Part shown: positions 49,111-62,021 of the stretch, piece after piece
How the letters are laid out: the number at the start of each line of letters is the position of its first letter
Position numbering within the stretch: the first letter of the stretch is position 1
Origin: Casuarius casuarius
Taxonomy: Eukaryota > Chordata > Aves > Casuariiformes > Casuariidae
Reading direction: 5' to 3'
Length of the DNA stretch: 64,000 nucleotides
NCBI GenBank assembly: GCA_003342895.1
Contig: PTFA01000111.1
Coordinates: forward strand, 532,199 to 596,198
The notes under the pieces: model-generated
What the model was told of the DNA's origin: nothing
Databases searched by the model: none
The model's input: the letters and a program-made list of their open reading frames with translations, nothing else
Made by a program: the position numbers and the translations under genes

Positions 49111-52100
49111 CAGAGTATGGTAATGGCATTAATATCTACCTAGTTTCTAGTCTATGCTTTATAGCTACATTTACCTCTATGGTTCCATGGTAGTAGCGGT
49201 ACCCAATCTAGTTATTCTATAGATAATCTGGACATGCATTATATCAACTTCTAATTGGTATTGTGACCACAACAAAGACTGCACATTTGAAACAGTGTAT
49301 CTGTGAGTGATTACATGCTGAGTATCTGAGCTATCCTCTCAAAAAGCTGACTGAGACCATCCATCTGAGACTACCAGAGATATTTGTTCTAGGCTACCCG
49401 TGACCTTTTATAAAATTCCCTACATTCTTAATTCATTAGTTTACAAATCTTGTCTGCTTAGAACCTTCCTTCCATTAACTCATCTGAGTTTACTACCCCA
49501 ATATTGGCCATGTTGGTTCTTATTACTTTTTCACAATAATAGCTGTTAAAGTTGTTTGTTTTTTTTTTTTTCTTTTTAATATAAAAGCTAAGTAGCTGCA
49601 GAACTTAGCAGTAGTAGTAGTAGCTTCAGAGAAATGCCAGTAAAGTATATTGGCTCAGATAAACTGTTTCTAAGACCTGCTTAGGAGTAAATGAACGTTA
49701 GAGACTAAGCAAGCCTTCAGCTCCAGGCAGATGAGGTCATTCTGGAAAGACTTCTGATATTGCTTGCACTGAATTTGTTCTAAAGCTAAATGTCCAATCC
49801 ACCTCATACCATGAAGCTAGGTAAATTTCATCAACATTTAATTGGTGTAAATAACATGTAAGGTGTCACATTGTTCATGCAATCTCATAGAAAATGTAAA
49901 AAGAGTACTTCAGACTATGATGATTTATGACAAATCATGATACCATCTTCCTACCTGATTCAGTGGTAGTAATAAGACTAAAAGGGTGCCACATTTCTTG
50001 TTTGACTGTGATGGCTAGAGTGAAAGAAAAATATCTCTCATGAGAAGTACAGGCAATTGCAGCTCATAAAATCCTCTATTAAATGGGTTATATATCAAAC
50101 AAGTATATGCAGGCAATTTCCTTTCTAGCCCATCTCTCTCTCTCTCTCCCTTTACCTTCTTCTTATCCGCCCCCTAGCATATACACATATTTGTTTTTAA
50201 AGTGCTAAAAGTTAAATGCAAGGTTTAAAATGTAAGTTTTAAATTCCTAACAGTAGATCAATGTTTTTGACTTGATTGATTGAACACTATGGCCCATATG
50301 AATTCTTCATTAGTACGGAAGAAAATNTCAATATATACACGACTCTTATACAAGTGTTTAAATGTCATCTTCCCTTATTGGTTCCACAACTGAAGTATCA
50401 TTCTTGGTACNGTATTTTTCAGTTCTGTTAGGATTAAATCAGAAGTATAAGATAAGTGCTGTCTTCAGATATGTGGATGTCCATCTAATTAAATATCCTA
50501 CATGCCTTCATAATTTTTAGAAAACTTTGATTAGCTCTTGCCAAAATAAATTATTTTTATATTTATTTGAAGTTTGTACCAATATAAGGAAAGTAAAAAT
50601 TTATTGTCTTTACCTGTTGTGTCCATTTGATGTGTAAAATGTCCAAAGTAATATCTGACAGGACTTCAGACAACCCATTCAAAACTTTAAGAACTCCAAG
50701 TAACCACAGTTGTTTGCATGTATGCATTAGACAGAGAGCTTAGCTTTGATATCAGGTTCTGACTTAAAAATACCCATGGAGGACACAAGTCATTTCAAAT
50801 GTGAAAAGGAAAAGAATACATTCTATTAGTTAAAAGGAAAAGAACCTGAGCCTTGTTAATTAAGAGATAAAATCTGTCACCGCATCACAGTGTCTTGCTG
50901 GGAAATACCACCTAGTTCTTTGTTTTACAGTGCGCCTCATCCTCAGATTTCTCTGTTTGCAGCACAGCATGGTGACACAGTTATCCCTAGGATCTGAACC
51001 CAAATCACTTTTGATTTTCAAGATTGAAACTAGTACACTTGGACTGCTGGAAATACAAAGCAACTCATTGCATGGGCCACACGTACCATATGCAGCCAGT
51101 GTGAATAACTGGACTATCACGTCCTAGAAGAACTTCTACTAGATACAAAAACCCTGTCATTATCATGTTCTCTTAAAGCAAGGACAGGAAAAAGGCATCA
51201 ACAACTATGAGCAAAATGTGCATATAATCTGTGATCAAGTGTTCAACATCATGACCAGATGGTCATTCAGACCTCTCTGAATCCTCTTTGGTATCAATAG
51301 CCACTGACAGTGCATAGAGTTCCATGTCCTAGAAAAGCACAAGTGTTTCAGTATCCAAAATGACAGAAGTTGTTGCCATTACAGAATTATCTCTTCCCAT
51401 TTCAAACAGTAAGTCCAAAGCATAACTGTGAACTCTTTGTTAATAATTTGCTTGATAGCATGACCTCTTTTTCCTCCTGTACTTGCAGTTTTTTGGATGT
51501 GTATATAAACTAGTTGAGTTATTCAACTCCTTTAGTTGTCTGACTGCGTAACTGATTACAGATGTAAACAATCAGCAGACATGAGCTTTGCAGATACAAT
51601 TAACCACAAAACAAAGAAATATATAATTCTACATTCATAAAAGTTAAATGCTTATAAACAAGAATGCAAACAGGTATTTGAAATATTGGGAAAATTGTAG
51701 TGACGGGTTGGGTTTTTTGAGAGGAAATTTGCTTGAATATTATATAATATTTTTGTAAATGGTTTTTAGTTAGTTTATTAGTTATTATTAAGACCACTAT
51801 TCTCAGGTATATTGTAACTATAGCTTAATGACCTTGAAAGGAAAATGTTAGATTTACACAAATGCTGTACTTTACCTAAATTCAGAATAATTTCATCTTT
51901 CAATTATAGCTGTAAATTTTACAAAATTCTGATTAAGATCAGAAGCTAGCAAAGAAAAGATGGCTCCTAAATGTAGAATACACATAAATCCATAGCTGCC
52001 CATTCATTTTGCAAAGGCATCCATTCAAATATGGAGTTTAATCACCCTGGATTATTATGTGTACTTATTGTGATCAACACAGTAAGAAGTCAGCATCTCA

Positions 52101-52596
52101 GAATAATAAAAAGTATTATTTTGCCTACATAAAGCCAGAGTAACTGTAATCAAAGCAGTTGAGCTGTCTTTGCAGACTGTGGATAGTTTCCAGGTTAGCC
52201 AAATAACAAAAAAAAAATGTGTGGCCAGTTCTGTTGTGGGACGGCCTGCTGTGTTCGAACATTGAACAAAATGAATTGTAATGAATTCACAATAATTATC
52301 ATTGGACAAAATAAAAGTGTTCCTTCAGTATTTCTGTTCTCTTCTGGGGAAAAAAAAAACAACATATAGTCCCATTATAGTTGATGATAACAAAATTTCC
52401 ATTACAAAAGGTACTCTGAAGGATGTGAAGAATCAGCTCCTTTTCCCACTCACTTGTATATACTATCAGCAAGTCTATGTAATTTGCATCAAAGAGCTAT
52501 AACGGAAGTGTCAGAGGAGTTCTGTAAACTGTCAGGATTGATTTTCAAAAGACTTGCAACATGGAAGAAGTTCAGGAAACAGCTGGAAGAAAAATG

Positions 52597-53110
52597 AATG
52601 TTGTGCCAATATTTAAAAAAGAATAAATAGAATAATGCATTTAATTATAAGCCTATCATTTTGAAATCAGTCTGAGGAAAAATAATGAAACATTTAATAT
52701 GGGACTCATTTTATAAAGAATTAAAGGAGAGTAATTTAATGCAAATCAACACATTTTTCTGGAAAAGAGGTCCTGTCAACGTAAGTGGGGTGTTTTCTTA
52801 ACATTATGAATTTGACTTACAATGGTATTGTTGCTGTAATATTCTTGGATTTCTATACTGTCCTGATACTGCACATCATCTTGACAAATAACCTGGAACA
52901 TGGCATACATAAAGTCAATTAAAAGTTATCTAAATCATAGCTCAGTGTAATTATAAGAAGGACTCATTGTTATGTGGCTATGGAGGTTGATTCACAAGGG
53001 TCATTTTTTGGCTGTAAGCTATTTAACATGTTTATGAATGGCTTGGGGAAAATAATTACTGATACAATCTTCAAATAATACACAAATTGAAGAAGGAAGG
53101 AAAACAGAAT
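52597..53110 (+). pseudogene. CR1 ORF2 reverse-transcriptase remnant
   Basis: Fragments of the retrotransposon reverse transcriptase are legible in shifting frames. NVVPIFKK begins at 52597. KPIILKSV, then GKIMKHLIWDSFYKELKE, is the palm-entry block (usual form RPISLTSVLGKIMEQ). AVIFLDFYTV near 52830 is motif A with its first Asp kept. KLFNMFMNGL near 53016 precedes the catalytic box. At 53068-53088 the expected FADDTKI reads SSNNTQI: both catalytic Asp have become Asn (53074-53079). Stops and frameshifts are frequent. The enzyme copied CR1 RNA into genomic DNA at nicked sites; this copy is long dead. Confidence 0.85.
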
Positions 53111-53341
53111 AACAGTGACTGGATACTGGTTCAGAAAAATCTCTCCAAGTTACTAGTTAGGCCTCTCTGCAAAGTGTTGCTGGATGCAGTTCATTCCTAC
53201 AGGATGGAGAACGCTATTCTGGTGAGCCATGGCTCTGAAAAGGCCTGTGATCGTATTGGCTGGGTCAGCAGCAAATGAGTTTCCAGTGCAGTGTTGGACA
53301 TATCTAAACTTTGGGACCCAGCAACCCTTCTGTTTTAGAGC

Positions 53342-53533
53342 AAGACCCAGGCACACACAGTCCCGCATGCCGTCGTTTCCATGGAGAGGCATCCTTGGCA
53401 CAGGCTGGCAGGACATGCAGCGCTTGGAGTTGCCGTGCCCTCTCCCTCCCTCCAGAAAGGAACCGATAATGCCGGGGATACCCCTGTGCACCTCTGCCTT
53501 GTGCAAGAGGCAGAGCCACTGAGAAAAGAAAGA
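53342..53533. other. GC-rich block, possible insertion within the ancient CR1
   Basis: About 190 bases clearly richer in G+C and CpG than their surroundings interrupt the match to CR1. They are bracketed by the direct repeat TTAGAGC at 53335-53341 and 53534-53540, which could be a target-site duplication. The right end is A-rich (GAGAAAAGAAAGA). Several overlapping open frames of 72-122 codons on both strands cross it, a by-product of its low stop-codon content. The inserted sequence itself is not recognised. Confidence 0.4.
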
Positions 53534-56500
53534 TTAGAGCCAACCTTGTACACATACCCAGAGAAATATCAAGCAAAAGCAGGGATACAGAATAGCATCT
53601 GGATTTGGTACTGGTGCAACTGCAACTGCAGTATTGTGCCCAATTCTGAGGCCTAAAGCCCAAGGAGCACAACTGAAAAAAGAAGGAGCTGATAAAGGTA
53701 CTGGAAAATATGTCTTTTAGTAAAAGCTTGAAAGAATTTTCTCACTTTAATAAATGGGTGGTTAAAATCAGTACCTGACCATAGTCAAAAATGCAAAAAT
53801 GAGAAAGGAAACTTTGAGAGGCTCTTCAGTTAGGCAGGGTTTTTATGAGATAAAAGTCTAAAACTTGAAGCTAGACAAAGATTATAAATGAGGCATGTTT
53901 GGAATAGCATGTTGCTGGGACAACATGCTACATGGATGTATTGGATCCACTATTTCTTGAAATGTTCAAATCAGAACTAAATAGATTTATTTTCCTTAAA
54001 ATATATGGTGTAATTCATGCAAAAGCTAGTTCAGGGAAATTTTTCACTCTCTGTGAAGCAGAAGGTCAGATGTGAAGATCACAATAATTTTACTCTGCCT
54101 TATAATCTGTGAAAATGGGTTTTAAGAGCTACTTATTCCTTGATGAAATTTTTACCTAGTCTTTCAACCCATTGAAATACTGAGTTGAAACATCCTTTTA
54201 ACTCATGGCAATCTCTGCTCAGTGAAGTCAGTAACAAAAAACAGACAGACATATTCTTTCATGCATATTCAGTATCAGATATGCCAATTAATCTCAAGAG
54301 CAATTCAGAAATTAAAAAATATATATATATATAGCCAGCTGGACAGCCATTGCTCTTTATGAGCATTAGAGACATTTGACTGTATTGTGAGCTTTTCTCT
54401 TTAAAATAAAATTTCCATTTTCCAAATGAGATTCAGCTTTAAAACTCTTAGGGTAGAAAAGTATAACATGTAGAATACAGTATCTCAGGAGATGCCTCCA
54501 GAAAGATTTGCCAAGGGTTTTTTTCTTCTTTTTTTTGACCAGATAGGAATTTCAGAAATGTGTCTGCTCACAAGAATGCTGAGAGTAGTGGTAGCCATAT
54601 AGCCATCAACTTTGCTTCCTTCAAGAAAAACAAACTATATTTTTTTCAGTTTGAAGAAGGAAATCATAAGGTAAATCAAAGGGTCATGCCCATANTGATC
54701 TCATGAAGCACTGATGTAAAAGCTCCATTAAAATATTAATCCTTTTGCAGTTGCTTTTAATAGAATACTAACCAAAAGAGAAAAATGTGACCTAGAAGGG
54801 GGAAAAAAGCCCAAGGATTCAAGAGAAAATTTTCTTATTTTGTTTTAAAAAATCACCCTATTTTTTCTTTTTTCTATTAAACTAGATATAATTTTAAAAA
54901 TGCATTTCATGCTCATACTACAGTTTATAAGTAGGGGAAAATATTTTGTCTAGCTCATATGTGATAATGTATAAAAGTGTGATGAATGGACTGCAATTTC
55001 TAAACTTTATCAAGCTCTCCATGTCATATTCAAATTAATCAAGTTAATATATCATCATTTTAACTAGTTCATAATTTGATATGAGAAATGCTACATCCAT
55101 ATATACATATTATATACATTTGTGTGTTCATAATATATCTATTTTTACTTTTTTTTTGTTAGAAAAAGAATGAACAAAGTACATTCTAAAGTAAACTTTA
55201 CCTTCTACCTGGTTTTGAGTGCTAAAGACATTGACTTGAAAGAATGGAAGAAATATAGAGGGCAAAACAGGTTGCCTAGCAGAATAGCCGTAGACTGCTA
55301 GACCAAACTGACCTTTTGATATTAAAGAAGCCTTCCTCCTCACCCCCAGATCTGACAGATTTTATGAGAGTCACCTCTACCAACTCCTTTGTGCTACAGT
55401 GACATTTCTCTTTTATTCCATCATGTATATATTACATCCTTGAATATGTACCTTCCTTGTGTATTTTAATCTGTATGTTCTGCTAACACTGTAGCACAGT
55501 TATTCCACAGAAAAAGTCATTCTTCTCCTCCAAAAGGCTAAGAACTCCAAAAGAGTCTACAGAGGGATTTTTCTCATTTTAATAGAATAGAAAGCATTGT
55601 TTCTCACCTTAATAGTATAAGCTGAAAATGTAATCTTCTCTAGTGCATGCTCTAAGATCTACAAGAACAATTTTTTTAGATGCTTGAATGCGTACTTACT
55701 TTGAATTTTCATAGATCCAAAATAGTTACAGGGTCTTCATTGCTGGAAAGTCCCTAAGCTGAGAAATACAGAGGTGAGATCTAAAGCTCTACACTGACAG
55801 TCATAGAAGCTACCCTACACAGGCACAACACCTTTACTGGGTATGAGCTCTGCTAGGCTTGCTGCTCTGGATTTCTTTCTTTCTTCCTGCTATACAAAAA
55901 GTGTCCAAAGTGTATCATCAAATGTCTCTCTAAATAGGCTNTGTTAATTTGCTAGCAAATTTCCTTACATTTGCCTCTTGTTTGTTATTCTTTTTCCCTA
56001 CTAACATTACTTTGCTTATATTCTTAAAGCACCATAGTTACACTGCCACTAAATTCACCCTTGCTGAAGGATGTAGATCCTAGTACTTCTAATTTAATTA
56101 AATCTTCAGTTAAATCTCCAGCAGCTAGACAGAGTTTCAGCGATTCAAGTCATTGTACCAGAGCCTCATGTCACATTTCCTAAGCGATCACATATCCCTT
56201 TACTGGAATGCTATTCATTTTTTAAAAGGGAAGAAATGGCCATAGAAGACCAATGTTATGTATATAAGATATAGCAGGTGGTATAGCTGTCATAATTTTG
56301 TGCTCTTTAAATGATTCATGAACGTTAGCAGCCTCATTCTAATTATTTCTTTCTGGACAATTATCTAGGTGCTTCATGATGGAAACAATACAGATTTACA
56401 ATCAGATATACCTTATTGTAATTATATGAGCTTGATTTTACATAATTCTTTGCAGTACTCTGGCCATTAAGCATTGCAATGTTCAGTGTCTCCTTAAAGA

Positions 56501-59130
56501 AGAGACTATAAAACCAAAATTCATTGCAAATTTAGATATTGCCAGGGAAAAGAAAAAGAAATGCTGCAAAAGTTATTTTAATAAGCTAAAAAAGATAAAC
56601 TAGGGTTTGGGGTTTTCTTAAGATAAAAATTTCCTAGCAGAATTTTCAGCAAAAACTTAACAGTGCTAAGGCATGAAAACTTGTTAAAGTAATTTGACTA
56701 GAAACCTGAATGAAATTAGTTTTTCAATATATCCAAGCTGAGAGAAGAAAAAAAAAAGTAAATCTAAAATAATTTATAAGAGTATATTAGATTTGAAAAA
56801 GATTTGGGACAGAAAAATATTTTCAAACACAAAAAAGGAATAACTTCTGTTGGTAGTTCTTTCAGATTTGTTTCATGAATGATACATATCACGATACATG
56901 TTTCTGCATACATATTACTTATCTTTAATGATAGTCTCTTCATTTTTGTGGTTATTTTCCCCTTCACCATATGCCTAGAGCTAAAATCAGAAATTGGGCA
57001 AACATATGTGGTTTCATAGACTTGTAGAAATGGCTCATAATATTTTATATCCTTAACTTTATACGTTTGCTGCATTTGTGAACACGGTAGCTAGGAATCA
57101 GCTAGCTATCATTTGAGAAGCCAAGAATCCTTCTCAATATATAGTTAATTCTTTTCAACCTGAAAATTAATTCAACTGATTCAGTGCAGAATTTCATGTC
57201 CACAAAAGGTTTTGTATCTGTAAGCTTTTGGGCACTATTTATGCACTTTTGTTTAGGTAATCTGTGAATGAGGAAGTATTGCTTCCTCTGAGTTTAGAAG
57301 GTNCCATTTCCAAGGAAGCTATTTTGATGGCATGCTTTGGGCAATGTCGCTCTGCAACACAGACAGATGTATGCACTGTTGTTTCTTAGACAAAGTAACT
57401 CAGCTCCATCCTTCTGCTTACTTTTCAGGGAACATCGATTCAAAGAAGGCAACAGAGATGTTAATTGAAATAGATCCACTGATGTAATTCTTATAACGGA
57501 GTTGCTCTATCTTGACCTACATCAGCTGTGCATGAGATCTGCAACTTTCTCTTTTTCATCAAGTGATTAAAAGTAAAATTGTAACTAAGCTAACAAAAAA
57601 TTCCTGTATGTATTAGGCTTTTAAACAATGAGAAGAAGAATTGAAGGAAATGGGCCAACATGCTTTGTAAGATCATAGAAACAGTTCTTTTTTGTATACT
57701 TTAGCATCTGGGCTGATTTTACTCTTTGAAAAGTGTACAAGAAAAATATTCCAGTGCTAGGAATGAGAGAAATCATTCAGAAGTGTTGATCCAATCTGAA
57801 TATGCCATATAGGATATACAAACTTTGAATTTAAACAATATGCACTAAGGGAATCAGGATACTCTTATAAAGTACACTTATAAAGTATTCATCAGATCAC
57901 TTTTGTGCATTGAACTGATGCATATGCATTATACATTTGCTTTTCTGTCTACATTTCTTTCTCTTAATCCTTCCACATGTAATTTATGCAAGCTTAGTCT
58001 CTCAAGTTCAGTTAGAATCAATAGACAAGTCTGGAGACAATTAGAAGGCTGCAGGTTACATTTCAGTGTATGCCTGTGATTTCAACATATGCCTGTGACT
58101 CTGAAGGTTTAAAAATACAATGGATTTCAATCTCCATAGATCCACTATGAGTCTGCAATGATTTACACTAGCTGAAGATATGTCCTTGTGAGTCTCTCTC
58201 TCAAACAGCAGTGCAGACAAACTGCAAGGACTAAAAGATTGCAAATTACACCAATTTAAAATAATTATAGTTTTGGTATTGTGACTATGAAGCTAAAAAG
58301 TAAAATACAGATAAAAGTGTATGTATTTTCTCTAACATGTTTTTTGTTTCCTTCCTTATCTCCTCCTCCTCTTTTCTTTCACATCCTCTCTGGAAAACGA
58401 TTGGCAGATTTCACTACAAAGGACAGATAAACCTGAAAATGGTTCCTTCGACTCTGTTTCAGAGACCTCCTTTCTTTGACAGAGAATTTAAGGAATCAAG
58501 GTAATTGCTTCCACTCAGAAGATTCTAATCTAATTTAAGAAGAAAAATTGAGTGAAGCATGGAAGCTGAAAGTGGAACAGAAAGGTTATCTTACATATTG
58601 TGACCAGGACTGAAATAGAAAAATACAGTAAGTTATGCTTACTGTGGCTAGCTGATTTAATTATCCAAAGAAACCTACTTTCCATTTCTAGTCAATAGCT
58701 AGAGTTTTAACCTGAGGTTTATGTATAAGAAAAACAAAAATGCTAATTGAGACAGCTGCATGGACTTGTAAAACAAGATGCATATCCAATGTATTGTTTT
58801 TAGGCATTGCCACTTTCCTGTCTATTAACACGTGTGAATCACATGCACATGTATGCATCAAGGAAGCAAAAGCATCACTGTCATAAGTACATGAGAGATT
58901 ACAGTTATGATATCTGATAATAATCAGGCACACAGTTCAAATTCTTATACAAAGAGATAAAACTGAACAGAATATTACTTGCATCCACAATAAATGCTCA
59001 ATAGTACTAAAAACTTCCATGGTATTAAAGAAATACTTAAAGATAAATTTCCCACATATAACACACTGTCTACAAAGCAATATATGGTCATGAACTGGAT
59101 ATTAACCTCAGTCAGTCTGAGAAGCGAGGA

Positions 59131-59160
59131 AAAATTATGTAAAATTATGTAAAATTATAT
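59131..59160. repeat. 10-bp unit repeated three times
   Basis: The unit AAAATTATGT occurs in three consecutive copies, the last ending in AT instead of GT. A simple slippage array. Confidence 0.9.
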
Positions 59161-60759
59161 ACTAAACAGTAAAAGATGTACTTATTACTTTTACTAAATA
59201 GTAAAGATTCCACTGCTTTATTGCTTTTGCGTTGGACCACAGGTCATAAAAGAAATGTGAATATAGCAATGCAATCTCCAATGGGATTTAAAAAAAAGAA
59301 AAATCCACCTGTAAAGGAGTCAAAAGTAGCTCTTGCTTATTGTATACCTGTGATAAGAGTTCTATTAGATGAAACAAATTACATGCTATCAAGAGAATGG
59401 CTTCCTGCTCTGAAGAAATGAGGGACATTTCAGTGTCTGCTTGTGTTTTTGTATGTATGAGGGAAAGAGGGTGGGCATGACTCATCCTGACAAACAAAAA
59501 CTATTCCCAGAATAAATGCACAGACCCTAAAAATATCAAAGCAAACAAATAAAATGTGTGAAAAAGAGAAAAAGAAGAAAATGTCTTACATAAATAATGG
59601 AGATGAAAGAACAGATACCCACCGGAGATATCAGTTATATATGAAAAAAAATGCAGTGGTACAGAAACAAAGAAAAGCAATCATTTGTAGCTTAACGTCT
59701 TATGCCATTAATGTCATGTATGCCTATGTTTTCTCTTACAATATTGCTCCTAAAAATACCTCATTTTTGTCTTCCACAATTTACAAAAAGAAGTACACTT
59801 TACAACCATTACTCAGATCTCAATTTTATGGTAGATTCTAGATTCTCAGTTTATATAAACCACTGCAATTCTGTTCATGCCAATGGAGCTCTACTTTTTT
59901 TATTTACTTAAGCTCTTAGTTGTTTCCTTACATGTTCTGCACAACATGGAATTCTATGCAATTAGCAAAGTTATTGAATATAAAATGCTGTAATATTCAT
60001 TAAAATCCTAATAATATTCAAAACAAATAAACCATCACAATCATATGCATTATATTTAAAGACATGTATATTTTACATTTGTATGACCACCCATGGAGAA
60101 AGTCTTCCCTCATTTCTCTCTGGTATAACTCCTTCAGGGAACACCCATTTTTCATCCAACAGGATTCTTCAGTTCTTAGACTGGCCAGAAGGATCATTAT
60201 TGGGGAAAAAAAATTCACTTTTCACAGAGAGACATATAGTATTTATGTTTCATAAAATCCTTAATTAGTTTAGAAGACCCAAAATCCTCTAGGGACTATA
60301 GCAAATTCAGAAGCTCTTCTGAAATGATAGAGTGGATGCTTCAGTTTTTGACCAACCAAGCTAATAGATAAGAAAGAAAAAATGCAGGCAGACAACAATT
60401 TTGTCACATGGACCATATATTTGCCTAATCAAAACTAGGGCTAATGTTCACCAAAACTTTGCAACTAAAGTTTACAAAATATGATGTACCAAAAGTCAGT
60501 TGGTGTAAAATGACATAAGAGAACCCAATCAGCACCTACAGAATCTAACCTTTGGCTCTGACAGCACTTTTTGTAGGGACTAAGGTCCTGAAATCACTGA
60601 AAAAAATAGTGAATNTTTCGATTAACATTACTGGGGCTCTTCAGCTGTGTCTAGCCCTTCTGCAGTGATTTTAGAACATTTGCAGATGATCTGATAAAGT
60701 AAGGCAGATGGGTGAATGAAGATTAGTAGAGACAATATGATCACAGAACATAGGTTATG

Positions 60760-60760
<1 letters not shown>

Positions 60761-60809
<49 letters not shown>
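60761..60809. repeat. (TG)24 microsatellite
   Basis: An uninterrupted run of about 24 TG units, the longest pure dinucleotide tract in the window. Such length is usually polymorphic, and alternating purine-pyrimidine DNA of this kind can adopt the Z form. Confidence 0.98.
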
Positions 60810-60814
<5 letters not shown>

Positions 60815-61999
60815 CCATTGAGAATTGCCTAATGCTGATTTCTGCTTTTTGGAGGCTAACTAGCTGTTAGCAGCTCGTTGGAAGATGGCCAAGGAATATT
60901 TCATTTAGATGTATTGTTTTGGAACTAATGCCTTGGAATACAAATCTGACTGGGTTCTGAGATTAGGAGAACAGTACTAAGTCAAAATGTTAATTAGGCT
61001 CCAAGTGGCCACTTAACACAGCAATTCTCAAAGAGCAGTTTCAAGGAGCACTCCTTGATATTCCACAAGGAGCTGCGCTATCTCATAGTAATGCCATTCC
61101 CCTGAGGTTTCCAGCTGCAAAATTATATTAAAAGATGGCTAAAAATATGTTACCCTCCTAATATTAATTTTCCATGTAAGCAGTCACTGTGGTTGCCATA
61201 GGAATGTTATGTAATTGCAAATTGACAGTGGGATGGTTCATGTGATTATTGAGTGGGAAGAAGTCAACATTATTAAGTATTCTGAGAGCCTTTGGCAGAC
61301 TTCAAAGGAAATTTTCAAGCATGGTATAGAACTGCTCAAAACAGAATAGAAATGGTTAGTAATGGCTGCAAAATTTAGTCATCGCACAACTAAATGCAAA
61401 GTACAAGCTCTTTGAGCAATTCCTGAAAAAGAAATAAACACCTTTCTATACTTGCCTCCAATTGTCTCAAGCAACCTTGGGAATGTTATTGTATTCACAT
61501 TGTGGTATTGTGCCTTTTTGACATGGAATTCATGCAGTCAAGCTGCCTTTAGTTGGTTGTAAAGTGCCGTGAATCTGGAAACAGAATTGATTTGACATAA
61601 TTCAGAATGCACTAAGGATTTGCGACACGAATGCAAAATCCAGGTCATGCCATGAAAATAGGGTCAAGCAGTAAATACCTGACAGGTAGCATAGAGAAGG
61701 AGAGTCCTGGGATTCAGTTATTAGGATAGAATTCCAAAAATATGGACCCAGCTTCAGGTTCTGCTGTAGACTTCCTCTGTATCTAGTCTCAATACTAAAA
61801 ATCCATGAATGCTGAATTATTTGATGCTGAAAATATGAGTTTGCAGATGGATAAATATGTATGCTTGCTTCTGCATTGGAAAATATGGAGATCTGAGACA
61901 AAATAAAGTGATTGATCCCAGACTATCAAGAGTAAGAAAAGCTGAAGGAAAATTAGATTTGTGGCTCCTTTTCCTCGTGACTAGAACTGTACTAATATC

Positions 62000-62021
62000 A
62001 AAAAAAAAAAAAAAAAAAAAA
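62000..62021. repeat. Poly-A run (22 bases)
   Basis: Twenty-two consecutive A. An AATAAA lies roughly 100 bases upstream, too far for an ordinary cleavage signal, and no gene-like body precedes it. It may be a simple homopolymer or the tail of an unrecognised retrocopy. Confidence 0.9.

Larger units (their letters stand above)
40721..52500. other. Intergenic DNA downstream of PUDP, no gene found
   Basis: AT-rich sequence. Open frames are at most about 90 codons and show no family resemblance on either strand. Visible content is a palindromic repeat at 43.0-43.2 kb, homopolymer runs (for example T-runs near 49091 and 49560), a short GTA repeat near 49609 and a G-run cluster at 46839-46867. 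In human the PUDP 3' side faces NLGN4X across a gene-poor stretch; if synteny holds, this is the same desert, but nothing here proves it. Confidence 0.7.
52510..54117 (+). mobile_element. Ancient CR1 LINE, RT region to 3' end, highly decayed
   Basis: A plus-strand CR1 that resembles crocodilian/turtle-type copies more than the common avian subfamilies. After the RT fragments (52597-53110) come a block near 53198 with CTACAGGATGGAGAACGCTA and a GGCTCTGAAAAGGCC phrase. ATTTGGTACTGGTGCAACTG near 53601 and ATTGTGCCCAATTCTGAGG near 53633 follow. The tail has TTGGATCCACTATTTCTTGA near 53940, GCAGAAGGTCAGATGTGAAG near 54058, and finally CTGCCTTATAATCTGTGAAA near 54096. The order follows the CR1 consensus to its 3' terminus. 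Many substitutions, indels and a probable insertion at 53342-53533 show great age. Confidence 0.85.

Noticed and set aside
53153..53672. Cluster of overlapping open frames of 72-122 codons on both strands, suggestive of a small gene
   Set aside because: They overlap in several frames on both strands over a GC-rich block within a decayed CR1; low stop-codon density explains them, and none resembles a protein family.
62000..62021. Poly-A tail of a processed pseudogene
   Set aside because: No recognisable coding body or well-placed poly(A) signal upstream and no flanking direct repeats that I could find.
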